Shown: positions 24,875 to 33,435 of the stretch, piece after piece | How positions within the stretch are numbered: position 1 is the stretch's first letter | Layout of the letters: every line of letters starts with the position of its first letter | NCBI GenBank assembly: GCA_031280635.1 | Contig: JAITGK010000099.1 | Coordinates: 1-35,813 of the forward strand | Source: Synergistaceae bacterium | GTDB lineage: Bacteria > Synergistota > Synergistia > Synergistales > Aminobacteriaceae | Direction: 5' to 3' | DNA: 35,813 nt | Position numbers and translations under genes: made by a program | Notes under the pieces: model-generated | The model's database searches: none | What the model was told of the DNA's origin: nothing | What the model saw: the letters and a program-made list of their open reading frames with translations, nothing else

Positions 24875-25714
24875 ATGGTGAAGGAAATCGTCGTGGCCGA
24901 GAAAGCTGGTTTCTGCTTCGGGGTAAAGCGGGCTGTGGACGCTATTGAGGACGCCTTGGCAGAGAGCGGGGCATTGTGGTCAATTGGGATGCCGATCCAC
25001 AACCTCCAAGAGGTGACCCGGCTGCGGGCAATGGGGTTGAAAGTGGCGGAGAACGTGGACGAAGTTCCCGGCGAGGCCAGGGTATTGATACGTGCCCACG
25101 GCGAGTCCAAGGCCGTCATGGAGGTCCTCGCCGCCCGCGGGACACAGATTATCGACACGACCTGCCCTTTTGTCCATAGGGCCCAGAAGTATGTGGAGGA
25201 GTTTTCCTCGCTGGGGTACGCCGTGGTGCTTCTGGGAGACGGGCGGCACCCGGAGATACGGGCGATGATGGGGTACGCTAAGGAATCTATCGATGTGGTG
25301 GAGAGCGCGGAAGAGGCAGAAAGGTTGCCAAAGCGTCCTCGTGTCGTGCTTATTTCCCAGACCACCCAGAGGGAGGACCTTCTCACCTCCGTGGCCGCCA
25401 CATTAATACCAAGGGTGGGGGAACTTCACGTCTGTAACACCATCTGCCGCGCCACGCTGGAACGGCAGAGCGCTGTGCGCCGACTGGTGGGAAAGGTGAA
25501 CGGCCTCTTGCTCATTGGGGGCAGGAATAGCGCCAACACCGCAAAACTACGGGACATAGCGGAGGCGGGCGGCCTGGATGTTCTGTGGATAGAGACCCCT
25601 AGCGAGCTGGGGCGGGGGTGGTTTGAGGGAAAAAATCGGATTGGAGTGGCCGCGGGGGCCAGCACGCCTCAGTGGCTCATCAATGAAATTTGCAGTGAAA
25701 TCGCGAGAATGTAG
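24875..25714 (+). CDS. ispH: 4-hydroxy-3-methylbut-2-enyl diphosphate reductase IspH (LytB)
   Basis: Last enzyme of the methylerythritol phosphate isoprenoid pathway: a [4Fe-4S] protein reducing HMBPP to IPP and DMAPP. The 279 residues carry the three cluster cysteines in AGFCFGVKRAVD (about residue 14), DTTCPFV (about 97) and NTICRATLERQ (about 190), and the substrate-binding histidines in PIHN, RAHGE and GDGRHPE. AAGGA lies seven bases before the ATG. It is followed 22 bp later by rpsA; the ispH-S1 pairing is a known arrangement, and in some Firmicutes the two are fused. Here they are separate. Confidence 0.96.
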   Translation: MVKEIVVAEKAGFCFGVKRAVDAIEDALAESGALWSIGMPIHNLQEVTRLRAMGLKVAENVDEVPGEARVLIRAHGESKAVMEVLAARGTQIIDTTCPFVHRAQKYVEEFSSLGYAVVLLGDGRHPEIRAMMGYAKESIDVVESAEEAERLPKRPRVVLISQTTQREDLLTSVAATLIPRVGELHVCNTICRATLERQSAVRRLVGKVNGLLLIGGRNSANTAKLRDIAEAGGLDVLWIETPSELGRGWFEGKNRIGVAAGASTPQWLINEICSEIARM

Positions 25715-25736
25715 GCAGTCAAGGGGGCTAGCGGCA

Positions 25737-27251
25737 ATGGATCAGGTTACGGAGTACGAGGCGACACAGGAAACGGCGGCGCAGGAAACGATGGAGAGCA
25801 TGATGGATCAGATCGCGCTCTCCGACCTCCGCAAGGGGGAAATACGAACGGGTACCGTTATCGGCGAGACGGAAAACGGGTGGCTGGTGGACGTCAGCTA
25901 CAAGTGCGAGGGGTACCTTCCCGGCAAGGAGTGGTCGCACCGCATCCTGGTGGGGGACACGGAGAAGCCCGGTGTTGGTGACAGCATTGAGGTGCAGGTT
26001 GTCAGCATCCGGGAGGGCGAGGAGGCGCAGCTCCTCCTGAGCCGCTGGCGTCATGAGTTCGACCGCCGGTGGAGCGAATTTGAAGACAAACTCGCCCAGA
26101 ACGAGATCATCCAAGTGAAGGGCCTTCGCAAGGTCAAAGGAGGGTTGATGGTCGATTGTTGCGGGCTGGAGGGCTTCATCCCCATCTCACATCTCTCCGC
26201 CGACGGCAGAGGGGTCAACCTCAACAAGTTCGTGGGCGAGGTTTTCGACGTTAAATTGCTAGAAAAAGAGCGCAAGAAGCACAGGATCGTCTTCTCTCGG
26301 AAGTCCCTGGTTGAGAAGGAGGCCGCTGAACAACGCGCCAAGTTCTATGAGGAGGTCAAGGAAGGCAGCGTCATCGAGGGCGAGGTCAGCAGCCTGACCG
26401 ACTTTGGGGTTTTCGTTAACATCGGAGCCGTGGATGGACTGGTGCACATGAGCGAAATATCCTGGAAACGCAGCGTCCGCATCAAGGACGCCTACAAGAA
26501 GGGCGACAAGGTCACGGTGAAGGTGATCGGCATTGATCGCGCCAACAACCGAATTTCTCTCAGCATCAAGCAAGTGGATGGCGATCCATGGAACACCGTG
26601 CGCGAACGTATCCAAAGGGGCATGGTGCTCTCTGGCCCCGTCACCAACGTCACGGACTTCGGCGCTTTCGTGGAGATCGAGCCAGGGGTAGAGGGACTCA
26701 TTCATATTGGGGACATCAGTTGGGTTAGGATTCGCCATCCGAAGGAGGTCTTTCGCAAGGGGCAGGAGGTGCGGGCGCAGGTCTTGGAGATCGACACGGA
26801 CAAGCGCCGGATCAGCCTGGGCTTCAAACAGCTCAACGACCCCTGGAAGGACATTGGAGACCGGTACAAGAAAGGTCAGGACATCACGGTGAAGGTGGTG
26901 CGACTGGCGGACTTTGGCGCTTTCGTGGAGGTGGAGGACGGGGTGGAGGGCCTCATTCACATCTCCCAGCTCAGTACAAAGCGCGTGGACAAACCCAGCG
27001 ATGTGCTTCAGGAGAAGCAGGAGATCACGGCTCGCGTGATCGAGGTCAATCCCGAACAACGCAGGATGCGTCTTTCTCTCAGCGCCTTGGAGGAGCGAGG
27101 GGGCGGGCGCCCTCCCCGCGAGCGCGAGGAAGACGGCGGCAGAAAGCGCGGCCCGGCTCGGACGGAGCACGACAAGCAGGTTATTCCGGAGGAAACAACC
27201 AACTACACTTTGGCCGACCTTTTCAAGGACCAAAACATCAGCCAAGAATGA
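25737..27251 (+). CDS. rpsA: Ribosomal protein S1 with five S1 domains
   Basis: An RNA-binding protein of the 30S subunit that helps load mRNAs. The 504 residues contain five S1/OB-fold repeats at about 35-104, 121-190, 209-278, 295-365 and 380-449, followed by a charged disordered tail; E. coli S1 has six. Domains 3-5 have the canonical TDFG-x-FV and GLVH/GLIH signatures, whereas 1 and 2 are divergent, as is usual for ribosome-binding repeats. ATG 25737 is preceded by AAGGGGG; an in-frame extension overlapping ispH is rejected. A GC-rich hairpin follows the stop. Confidence 0.93.
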   Translation: MDQVTEYEATQETAAQETMESMMDQIALSDLRKGEIRTGTVIGETENGWLVDVSYKCEGYLPGKEWSHRILVGDTEKPGVGDSIEVQVVSIREGEEAQLLLSRWRHEFDRRWSEFEDKLAQNEIIQVKGLRKVKGGLMVDCCGLEGFIPISHLSADGRGVNLNKFVGEVFDVKLLEKERKKHRIVFSRKSLVEKEAAEQRAKFYEEVKEGSVIEGEVSSLTDFGVFVNIGAVDGLVHMSEISWKRSVRIKDAYKKGDKVTVKVIGIDRANNRISLSIKQVDGDPWNTVRERIQRGMVLSGPVTNVTDFGAFVEIEPGVEGLIHIGDISWVRIRHPKEVFRKGQEVRAQVLEIDTDKRRISLGFKQLNDPWKDIGDRYKKGQDITVKVVRLADFGAFVEVEDGVEGLIHISQLSTKRVDKPSDVLQEKQEITARVIEVNPEQRRMRLSLSALEERGGGRPPREREEDGGRKRGPARTEHDKQVIPEETTNYTLADLFKDQNISQE

Positions 27252-27253
27252 AA

Positions 27254-27293
27254 ACAGAGGCCGCCGGAGCTAGGACAAAACCGGCGGCTCTGT
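27254..27293 (+). terminator. Hairpin terminator after rpsA
   Basis: ACAGAG-(G)-CCGCCGG pairs with CCGGCGG-CTCTGT around a 13-base loop, a 13-base-pair stem with one bulged G, two bases after the rpsA TGA. The following sequence GTATGTCTGTT is only mildly T-rich, so it is a strong stem with a poor U-tract. It likely ends the miaA-ispH-rpsA transcript. Confidence 0.65.
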
Positions 27294-27335
27294 GTATGTC
27301 TGTTAGGAAATAGTAACTAAAACAATAGTTTTTAC

Positions 27336-27430
27336 TAGATCCGTTGGCTCTTTTATGCGCGAGGTTTTTACCGTTTGTATCCGGCTTTTGGTCTCTTATT
27401 TTTGCGCACGATTGCGCAAACCGCTGTAAT
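27336..27430 (-). repeat. Dispersed element B, copy 3 (inverted)
   Basis: The reverse complement matches copies at 6605-6699 and 11633-11726 over about 95 bp. Its first stem reads GCGC-AATC-GTGC on the minus strand (27406-27417), again paired but with different bases. Here the element is inverted, and so is the downstream gene: the same end faces the Ca2+-ATPase start codon, 55 bp away. Left of it is a small imperfect inverted repeat AACTA-AAACAA-TAGTT (about 27316-27331). Confidence 0.85.
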
Positions 27431-27485
27431 CACTAACCACTATCACTGTTCGCTAAGAATTATGCCTTAAGGGGGGCGTATTACG

Positions 27486-30089
27486 ATGGCTTATGGTTTG
27501 ACCACCGCACAGGTTGAGGAATCAAAGGCGAAGTACGGTGACAACAGGCTGACGGAGCAGGAAAGCGAGGGTTTTTGGAGCAAACTGAAGGACAACTTCG
27601 GCGACCCGATGATCCGCATCCTCTGCGTGGCGCTGGTCATCAACGTCGTCCTCTTTTTTCTGGGACAGACCGAGTGGTACGAGTCCGCCGGTATCGCTGT
27701 GGCGGTGGTTCTGGCGACTTTCGTCTCCACCTTCTCCGAGTACCGCAACGAGAACGCTTTTCAAAAATTGCAGGAGGAGGCTTCTCGAATCAAGTGCAAG
27801 GTGTATCGGGATGGCAAAATTATCGACCTGCCCATTGACGACATTGTGACGAGGGATTGCGTCCTGCTCCAGTCGGGCGATAAGGTGCCAGCCGATGGGG
27901 TGCTGCTTGAAGGGGAGGTCAAGACCGACCAGTCCGCCTTGAACGGAGAAAGTCATGAGGCGAAAAAAATTCCTATGCCCTCCGACTACCAAGACCAGGA
28001 GGTCCAAATGGACTTTTTGAACCCATACAAGATATTCCGAGGTTCCGTGGTTTGTGGCGGCAACGCTGTGGCGGAGGTGCGGGCTGTGGGCGACGCGACA
28101 GTGTACGGCGCGATCGCCAGCGAGCTGCAAATCGACGACGACAGAGACTCCCCTCTTAAGGTGAAGTTGAGCAAGCTGGCCGGAAACATCAGCACTTTCG
28201 GCTACATCGGAGGCGCCACTATCGCGTTGGCGTTCCTCTTCCAGCGGGTCATGTTCCACGATTCCCTGACGCTCTATAGCGCCAACTGGTTGATGGCGGT
28301 GCAGGACGTGGTTCGGGCCGTGATGCTGGCGGTCATCATTATTGTCATGGCCGTGCCCGAGGGACTGCCCCTGATGATCGCTCTGGTCTCCGCTCTGAAC
28401 ATGGGAAAAATGCTCAAGGACAACGTGCTTGTGCGCAAGATCGTCGGCATTGAGACGGCGGGCAGCCTCAACATCCTTTTCAGCGACAAGACCGGCACCA
28501 TCACCAAGGGGCAGCTTGAGGTCGTCACCTTCGTGGACGGAAACGGGAAGGCCTACGACAGCCCCAGCGGCGTGGAAAGCGAACTGGGGAAGCTCCTGTC
28601 CCTTTCCATCCACTGCAACATGGATGCCGTGGTCTCCGGTGAATCCATCATTGGCGGCAACGCCACGGAACGCGCCGTCCTGAGCTACGGCGCTCCTATC
28701 GCGAAGAAATTCAACGTAACCAAGGTCGTCTCCATCCCCTTCAACAGCGAGAACAAGTACTCCGCCGCCACCGTCGAGGGCGAGTACACGCTCACCCTTA
28801 TCAAGGGCGCTCCGGAAAAAATCCTGGCGCGGTGCAAGACCCGCTATGACGAGGCGGGCCGAGAGGTTCCTCTCTCCAACGCGGTGGTGGAGGAGAAGGT
28901 CAACGAGCTAGCGGGGCGGGCGATCCGCGTACTGGCCCTGGCGGTCTCACCCGTCCGGATCAACGGGGAGGCGCTGCCAGAGGGCGATTGGGCGCTGGTG
29001 GGTATTCTGGGCATTCGCGACGAGGTGAGGTCGGAATCCATTGGCGCTATCCGCGAGGTGCAGAGCGCCGGGGTGCAAGTGGTGATGATCACAGGCGACC
29101 GGAAGGACACGGCGGTGGCCATCGCCAAGGAGGCGGGTATCCTCAAGGACGACGCTGACATGGTGCTGACCAGCGACGAGCTTGCCGCCATGAGTGACGA
29201 GGAGGTCAAGGGCAAGCTGGAAAAGTTTCGGGTGGTGGCCCGAGCCCTGCCCAGCGACAAAAGCCGCCTTGTTCGACTGGCCCAAGAGCTGGACAAAGTG
29301 GCGGGCATGACGGGAGACGGGGTGAACGACTCTCCCGCTCTAAAGAAGGCCGACGTGGGTTTCGCCATGGGCGGTGGCACCGAGGTGGCCAAGGAGGCCA
29401 GCGACATCGTCATCATGGACAACAACTTCGCCTCCATCGACAAGGCCATCCTGTACGGCCGCACTATTTTTAACAGCATTCGCAAGTTCATCATCTTCCA
29501 ACTCACCATCAACGTTAGCGCGGTGCTCATCTCTTTCGCGGCGCCCCTTCTGGGCATGGAGCCCCCCTTGACCATCACCCAGATCCTCTGGGTCAACCTG
29601 GTGATGGACACCCTAGCGGCCCTGGCCTTCGGCGGCGAGCCGGCCCTGGCGCGCTTCATGCACGAGAAGCCGAAGCGCCGGGACGAGAGTATCGTCAGCG
29701 GATACATGTGGAGCGCCATTTTGACGGGGGCGCTGTGGACGTTCGGCGTCAGCATGTTTCTGCTGTTGGCCCCCGCGGCTAAAAGCTGGTTCCGCGCGGA
29801 CGCGGAGAACAGGTACCTACTTACCGGCTTTTTCGCCTTCTACATCCTGCTGGCGGTGTTTAACGCCTTCAACGCCCGGACCGAAAAATTGAACCTCTTT
29901 GACCATATTGGGGGCAACAAGGGATTTCCCCGCGTGATTTTGCTGATTGTGGTGATTCAGGTTGTCATGACCTACTATGGGGGAGCGATACTGAGTTGCT
30001 ATGGACTCACGATGGGAGAGTGGCTCGTCGTCGCGCTGTGCGCGTTCTCGATCATCCCCGTGGATTTGGCTCGAAAGAAAATCAGCTGA
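27486..30089 (+). CDS. P-type Ca2+-ATPase (IIB/PMCA-like)
   Basis: An 867-residue P-type ATPase that should export calcium from the cytoplasm. The phosphorylated Asp334 is in SDKTGTIT; NGES (153-156) replaces the usual TGES of the actuator loop; PEGLP (291-295) is M4; KGAPE (440-444) and TGDGVNDSPAL (609-619) bind nucleotide and Mg; M6 has Asn704 and Asp708 (WVNLVMD), the Ca2+ ligands of IIB pumps. No autoinhibitory calmodulin tail is seen. The ATG follows AAGGGGGG. The terZ ATG begins 13 bases after the stop, so the pump heads the Ter operon. TerD-family proteins bind Ca2+, which makes a shared calcium role plausible. Confidence 0.93.
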   Translation: MAYGLTTAQVEESKAKYGDNRLTEQESEGFWSKLKDNFGDPMIRILCVALVINVVLFFLGQTEWYESAGIAVAVVLATFVSTFSEYRNENAFQKLQEEASRIKCKVYRDGKIIDLPIDDIVTRDCVLLQSGDKVPADGVLLEGEVKTDQSALNGESHEAKKIPMPSDYQDQEVQMDFLNPYKIFRGSVVCGGNAVAEVRAVGDATVYGAIASELQIDDDRDSPLKVKLSKLAGNISTFGYIGGATIALAFLFQRVMFHDSLTLYSANWLMAVQDVVRAVMLAVIIIVMAVPEGLPLMIALVSALNMGKMLKDNVLVRKIVGIETAGSLNILFSDKTGTITKGQLEVVTFVDGNGKAYDSPSGVESELGKLLSLSIHCNMDAVVSGESIIGGNATERAVLSYGAPIAKKFNVTKVVSIPFNSENKYSAATVEGEYTLTLIKGAPEKILARCKTRYDEAGREVPLSNAVVEEKVNELAGRAIRVLALAVSPVRINGEALPEGDWALVGILGIRDEVRSESIGAIREVQSAGVQVVMITGDRKDTAVAIAKEAGILKDDADMVLTSDELAAMSDEEVKGKLEKFRVVARALPSDKSRLVRLAQELDKVAGMTGDGVNDSPALKKADVGFAMGGGTEVAKEASDIVIMDNNFASIDKAILYGRTIFNSIRKFIIFQLTINVSAVLISFAAPLLGMEPPLTITQILWVNLVMDTLAALAFGGEPALARFMHEKPKRRDESIVSGYMWSAILTGALWTFGVSMFLLLAPAAKSWFRADAENRYLLTGFFAFYILLAVFNAFNARTEKLNLFDHIGGNKGFPRVILLIVVIQVVMTYYGGAILSCYGLTMGEWLVVALCAFSIIPVDLARKKIS

Positions 30090-30102
30090 GGAGGTTAGAA
30101 GA

Positions 30103-30669
30103 ATGGCCGTCAATCTTGAAAAAGGGCAGCGTATTTCTTTGGAGAAAGAAGCGGGGAAGTCCCTGACGAAGATCGTCATGGGACTGGGCTGGGACGTGGC
30201 CAAGAAAGGGTTTTTTGGCGGCGGCGGCATTGACCTAGACGCTTCCTGCGTGATGTTCGGCGCCAACAAGGAACACAAGGACACGGTTTGGTTTAGGCAG
30301 TTGAAAAGCAGGGACGGCAGTATCGTCCACACAGGAGATAACCTCACGGGCGCGGGCGAGGGCGACGACGAGCAGATCATCGTTCAGCTCGACAAGGTGC
30401 CATCGGACGTCTCCACCCTTGTTTTCACGGTCAACAGTTTCCAGGGTCAAACGTTCAACAAGGTGGCAAACGCCTTTTGCCGTATCGTTGATGACGCGAC
30501 TCAGGCGGAGATCGCGCGCTACAATCTGAGCGGCGGCCACGACAGCACGGGCATGATCATGGCCAAGGTCTACAAGCACAACGGGGAGTGGAAGATGCGC
30601 GCCATTGGCGAACCGGCCAGCGGCCGCACATTTCAGGACATGATGCTGGCCATTCAAAACGTTCTGTAG
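30103..30669 (+). CDS. terZ: TerZ-type TerD-family stress protein
   Basis: A 188-residue cytoplasmic TerD-domain protein. Two Ca2+-binding acidic motifs are visible: IDLDAS (43-48) and DGSIVHTGDN...GEGDDE (71-90). The Gly-rich GFFGGGG insertion (36-42), DTVWFRQL and VNSFQGQTFNKVANAFCRIVD match enterobacterial TerZ rather than TerD. The ATG at 30103 is preceded by GAGGAGG; a longer in-frame reading starting inside the ATPase gene is rejected. Ter proteins are linked to tellurite, phage and colicin resistance and to membrane-associated stress responses; the molecular activity is not known. Confidence 0.9.
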   Translation: MAVNLEKGQRISLEKEAGKSLTKIVMGLGWDVAKKGFFGGGGIDLDASCVMFGANKEHKDTVWFRQLKSRDGSIVHTGDNLTGAGEGDDEQIIVQLDKVPSDVSTLVFTVNSFQGQTFNKVANAFCRIVDDATQAEIARYNLSGGHDSTGMIMAKVYKHNGEWKMRAIGEPASGRTFQDMMLAIQNVL

Positions 30670-30947
30670 AAACACGGGCCGAAGGAGGGTGAACCCCAAC
30701 AAATCGAAGGGTTTATACTATAAAAATACAAGAAAGAAGGTGAAGTCCGCTACTGGAAAATTCGCGAACCTAAGCAAACAGCGTATTAAGGTTCAGAAAG
30801 CCTTGTACCATGGACTGAATTGAAACCTTCGGAATTCCGTAAAAAAACTCAAGTAGCTTCGGCAAAAGAGGGAAGGGTGAACGAGGAAAACTCTGAACCG
30901 CAATACAAGATACATGTTTGTACTAGGTTTTCAGTAGCAGAAAGCGT
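30670..30947 (+). other. AT-richer spacer between terZ and terA, no supported gene
   Basis: These 278 bases are clearly lower in GC than the flanking genes. Short open stretches (for example YWKIREPKQTAY then a stop) are not convincingly coding, and I recognise no family. TTTATACTATAAAAATAC (30712-30729) resembles a -10 region without a good -35. The terA start at its end lacks a ribosome site. It could be a remnant of an inserted sequence or an internal promoter region. Searching for copies elsewhere in the genome would decide. Confidence 0.4.
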
Positions 30948-32081
30948 ATGGAGCTCATTCGAGGCCAGAAACTCAAGTTCGCTGACGTGGCCGCTTCGGG
31001 AGTCTTTGAAGTGTTGATTGATATCCAATCAAATCTTGTTGTGGATACGAGCTGTTTTGGCCTCGACGAGGCCCGGAAACTTTCCGACGACCGTTATTTC
31101 ATTTTTTACAATCAGAAGGCGTCTCCCTGTTCCTCTATTGTGCTGCAAAAGTCCCCACTATTCGCGGGCAAGGAGGTTTTCAAGTTGAACCTGTCCACCC
31201 TTCCTTCAAGCATCAAAAACATCGTGTTTGCCGCGACAATAGACCAGGAAGGGGCGATGAGCGCTATTGGCCCCAGTGCCCTCAGGCTTGCCGAGAAGGG
31301 GGAGGAGCGTCTGATTTTTCCGTTTTCAGGTCGGGACTTCTCCTCGGAAAAGGCGGTTATGGTGGCGGAACTGTACTTCAAGGATCAGTGGCGCTTTTCA
31401 GCGGTGGGGCAGGGATTTAACGGAGGACTGAGCGCCCTTTTGAAGCATTTTGGCGGAGAGGAAATAACGCCCCCTCCAGCATCCAAGGTCAACCTGGGGA
31501 AGGTCACGCTGGAGAAAAGAGGGGCGGCTCAAAAGGTCGATTTGGCAAAACACGCGACGCCCGTCCACATTAACTTGCAGTGGAACGCGCCCCAGCAGGG
31601 AAAAGGCTTTTTTCAGAAGAAATCGTCCGACGTCGATCTCGACCTGGGTTGCATGTACCGACTGAAGAACGGGAACATGGGGGTTATACAGCCCTTGGGC
31701 GGGAATTTCGGCTCGCGGAACGGGTCGCCTTACATTTACCTTGATAAAGACGACCGTTCGGGAGCAGCCGCTGACGGTGAAAACATGTATGTTTTTCACC
31801 CAGAAGAGATTGAGCTGATGGTGATTTTCGCGATGATCTACGAGGGAACGGCGGAGTTCACAGCCGTCAGCGGCCGAGTCACGATCGAGCGCGAGGGAAA
31901 TTTTGAGATCGCGGTTCCCCTCAACAACCCCGAGGGAGGAAAGAGGTTTTGCGCCGTCGCCAGAATTGAGCCCGACGGGGATTCGATCCGAGTCACTAAA
32001 GACGAGCTGTATTTTCCAGGTCACAGAGAATGCGATACGCATTATGGGTTTGGCTTTCAGTGGAAGCCAGGGAGAAAATAG
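30948..32081 (+). CDS. terA: TerA-type protein, two TerD-like domains
   Basis: A 377-residue protein. Residues 1-170 form a divergent TerD-like domain (RYFIFYNQKASP, VAELYFKDQWRFSAVGQGF) that lacks most acidic Ca2+-binding residues. Residues 181-377 form the TerA-specific domain with VDLDLGCMYRLKNG (229-242), a GVIQPLGGNFGS block and YIYLDKDDRSGAAADGEN (262-279). The order of domains equals enterobacterial TerA. The ATG 30948 lacks a clear Shine-Dalgarno sequence, so the exact start is uncertain; no longer in-frame alternative with a site was found. It follows the AT-rich spacer and precedes the AIM24 gene by 54 bp. Confidence 0.87.
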   Translation: MELIRGQKLKFADVAASGVFEVLIDIQSNLVVDTSCFGLDEARKLSDDRYFIFYNQKASPCSSIVLQKSPLFAGKEVFKLNLSTLPSSIKNIVFAATIDQEGAMSAIGPSALRLAEKGEERLIFPFSGRDFSSEKAVMVAELYFKDQWRFSAVGQGFNGGLSALLKHFGGEEITPPPASKVNLGKVTLEKRGAAQKVDLAKHATPVHINLQWNAPQQGKGFFQKKSSDVDLDLGCMYRLKNGNMGVIQPLGGNFGSRNGSPYIYLDKDDRSGAAADGENMYVFHPEEIELMVIFAMIYEGTAEFTAVSGRVTIEREGNFEIAVPLNNPEGGKRFCAVARIEPDGDSIRVTKDELYFPGHRECDTHYGFGFQWKPGRK

Positions 32082-32135
32082 CGCGCTCAGAGGGTGGGGC
32101 AAAAGGTTTTTTTCAGCGAAAGGAGGAAGGCGGGG

Positions 32136-32831
32136 ATGGAGTCGGCCTATGGAATAAACTACGAAATTCTCTATGGAAACAGCGCGTTTTCAATGCTTCG
32201 GCTTGGAATGCGGCGTGGAACGTCTATAAAGGCTCAATCAGACGCGATGGTCACGATGGACACCACGCTGAGGGTCGAGGGAAAACTTGAAGGCGGGGTT
32301 TTGGGAGGGCTGGGACGCCTTTTGTCTCGCGAGAATTTTTTCTTTCAGACCATAAAAGCTGTGGACGGCGACGGCGAAACCCTGCTTGCGCCGGCCAGCC
32401 CCGGTGACATCGCTGACCTGGAAATGGACGGCACGCCCTATTACATCCAAAAGGGAGGTTTTTTCGCGGCGACCGAGGGCGTCGCTATCAGCACGAAAAT
32501 GCAGAACTTGACTTCCGGCTTGTTCAGTGGAGAAGGTTTTTTTGTGTTGGAGGCGTCGGGGCAGGGACTCCTTTTTGTGGAATCCTTCGGCGCGATTCAT
32601 ATCGTAGACGTTCCCGCTGGGAAAGAGATCATCATCGACAACCAGCACCTTGTGGCATGGCCTAAAAATATCCGCTACAACCTGGAAAAGGCATCCAAGG
32701 GGTGGCTTTCCAGCATGACGTCGGGGGAGTTTCTCGTTTTTCGTTTTCAAGGGCCGGGGAGAATTTTAATTCAGTCCCGAAACAACGCCAGTTTCGGTCA
32801 ATGGATAAAACAACTCCTGCCCAGCGCGTAA
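32136..32831 (+). CDS. AIM24/TIGR00266-family protein
   Basis: A 231-residue beta-rich protein of the AIM24 family. ATG 32136 (MESAYGINYEILYGN) follows AGGAGG ten bases upstream. FSMLRLGMRRGTSIKAQSDAMVTMD, the Gly-rich GGVLGGLGRLLSRENFFFQTIKA and AFGAIHIVDV-type strands (FGAIHIVDVPAGKEIIIDNQHLVAWP) are family hallmarks. There is no signal peptide; it probably forms an oligomeric trimer-like beta fold in the cytoplasm. Function is not known in bacteria; yeast Aim24 is mitochondrial. Its place between terA and terD suggests it belongs to the Ter response. Confidence 0.86.
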   Translation: MESAYGINYEILYGNSAFSMLRLGMRRGTSIKAQSDAMVTMDTTLRVEGKLEGGVLGGLGRLLSRENFFFQTIKAVDGDGETLLAPASPGDIADLEMDGTPYYIQKGGFFAATEGVAISTKMQNLTSGLFSGEGFFVLEASGQGLLFVESFGAIHIVDVPAGKEIIIDNQHLVAWPKNIRYNLEKASKGWLSSMTSGEFLVFRFQGPGRILIQSRNNASFGQWIKQLLPSA

Positions 32832-32855
32832 AATAACAAAAGGGGGGTTTTTGTG

Positions 32856-33431
32856 ATGGCGGTTTCTTTGACTAAAGGCGGGAACGTTTCCTTGAGCAAG
32901 GAGGCTCCAAATCTCACGTCGATTTTGATCGGACTGGGATGGGACGCGCGCTCGACAGACGGCGAAGACTTTGACCTGGACGCGAGCCTTTTCATGCTTG
33001 GGGAAAACGGTAAGGTACGTTTCGACTCGGACTTCATCTTTTACAACAACCTGAAATCAGCGGACGGCTCCGTGGTACACACGGGAGACAACCGCACCGG
33101 GGCGGGAGAAGGCGACGACGAGGCCATAAAAGTGGAATTGACGAAAGTCCCTGCCAACGTTGGACGCCTCGTGGTGGCTGTGACGATTCATGAAGCCAAT
33201 GAGCGCAAGCAGAACTTCGGCATGGTGTCGAACGCCTTCATTCGCGTCGCCAACCAGGCTGACCAGAAAGAAATCGCCCGGTATGACCTGTCCGAGGACG
33301 CCAGCGTCGAGACGGCGATGGTCTTCGGCGAGGTTTACCGTCACGGAGGAGAATGGAAGTTCAAGGCCATCGGACAGGGCTATCAAGGCGGCTTAAAACC
33401 CCTGGCGAGCGGTTTTGGGGTCAACGTCTAA
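32856..33431 (+). CDS. terD: TerD-family stress protein
   Basis: A 191-residue protein almost collinear with enterobacterial TerD/TerE. Ca2+-binding motifs FDLDAS (39-44) and [10 protein letters not shown]...GEGDDE (70-89) are complete, and the [11 protein letters not shown] opening is typical. The ATG 32856 (MAVSLTKGG) follows AGGGGGG by eight bases; a GTG three bases earlier is less likely. It ends four bases before the CitE-like gene, so the stress-protein part and the biosynthetic part of the Ter locus are in one transcript. Confidence 0.93.
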   Translation: MAVSLTKGGNVSLSKEAPNLTSILIGLGWDARSTDGEDFDLDASLFMLGENGKVRFDSDFIFYNNLKSADGSVVHTGDNRTGAGEGDDEAIKVELTKVPANVGRLVVAVTIHEANERKQNFGMVSNAFIRVANQADQKEIARYDLSEDASVETAMVFGEVYRHGGEWKFKAIGQGYQGGLKPLASGFGVNV

Positions 33432-33435
33432 ACTC

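Noticed and set aside
26259-27245. A 328-codon minus-strand frame opposite rpsA
   Set aside because: It mirrors the repeated S1 domains on the other strand and shows no motif of its own.
27522-28613. A 363-codon minus-strand frame opposite the Ca2+-ATPase gene
   Set aside because: The plus strand carries an unambiguous P-type ATPase; the antisense frame is His-rich with no fold-like pattern.
30712-30830. Transposase remnant in the terZ-terA spacer
   Set aside because: Conceptual translations in all frames gave only short pieces without a recognisable transposase motif.
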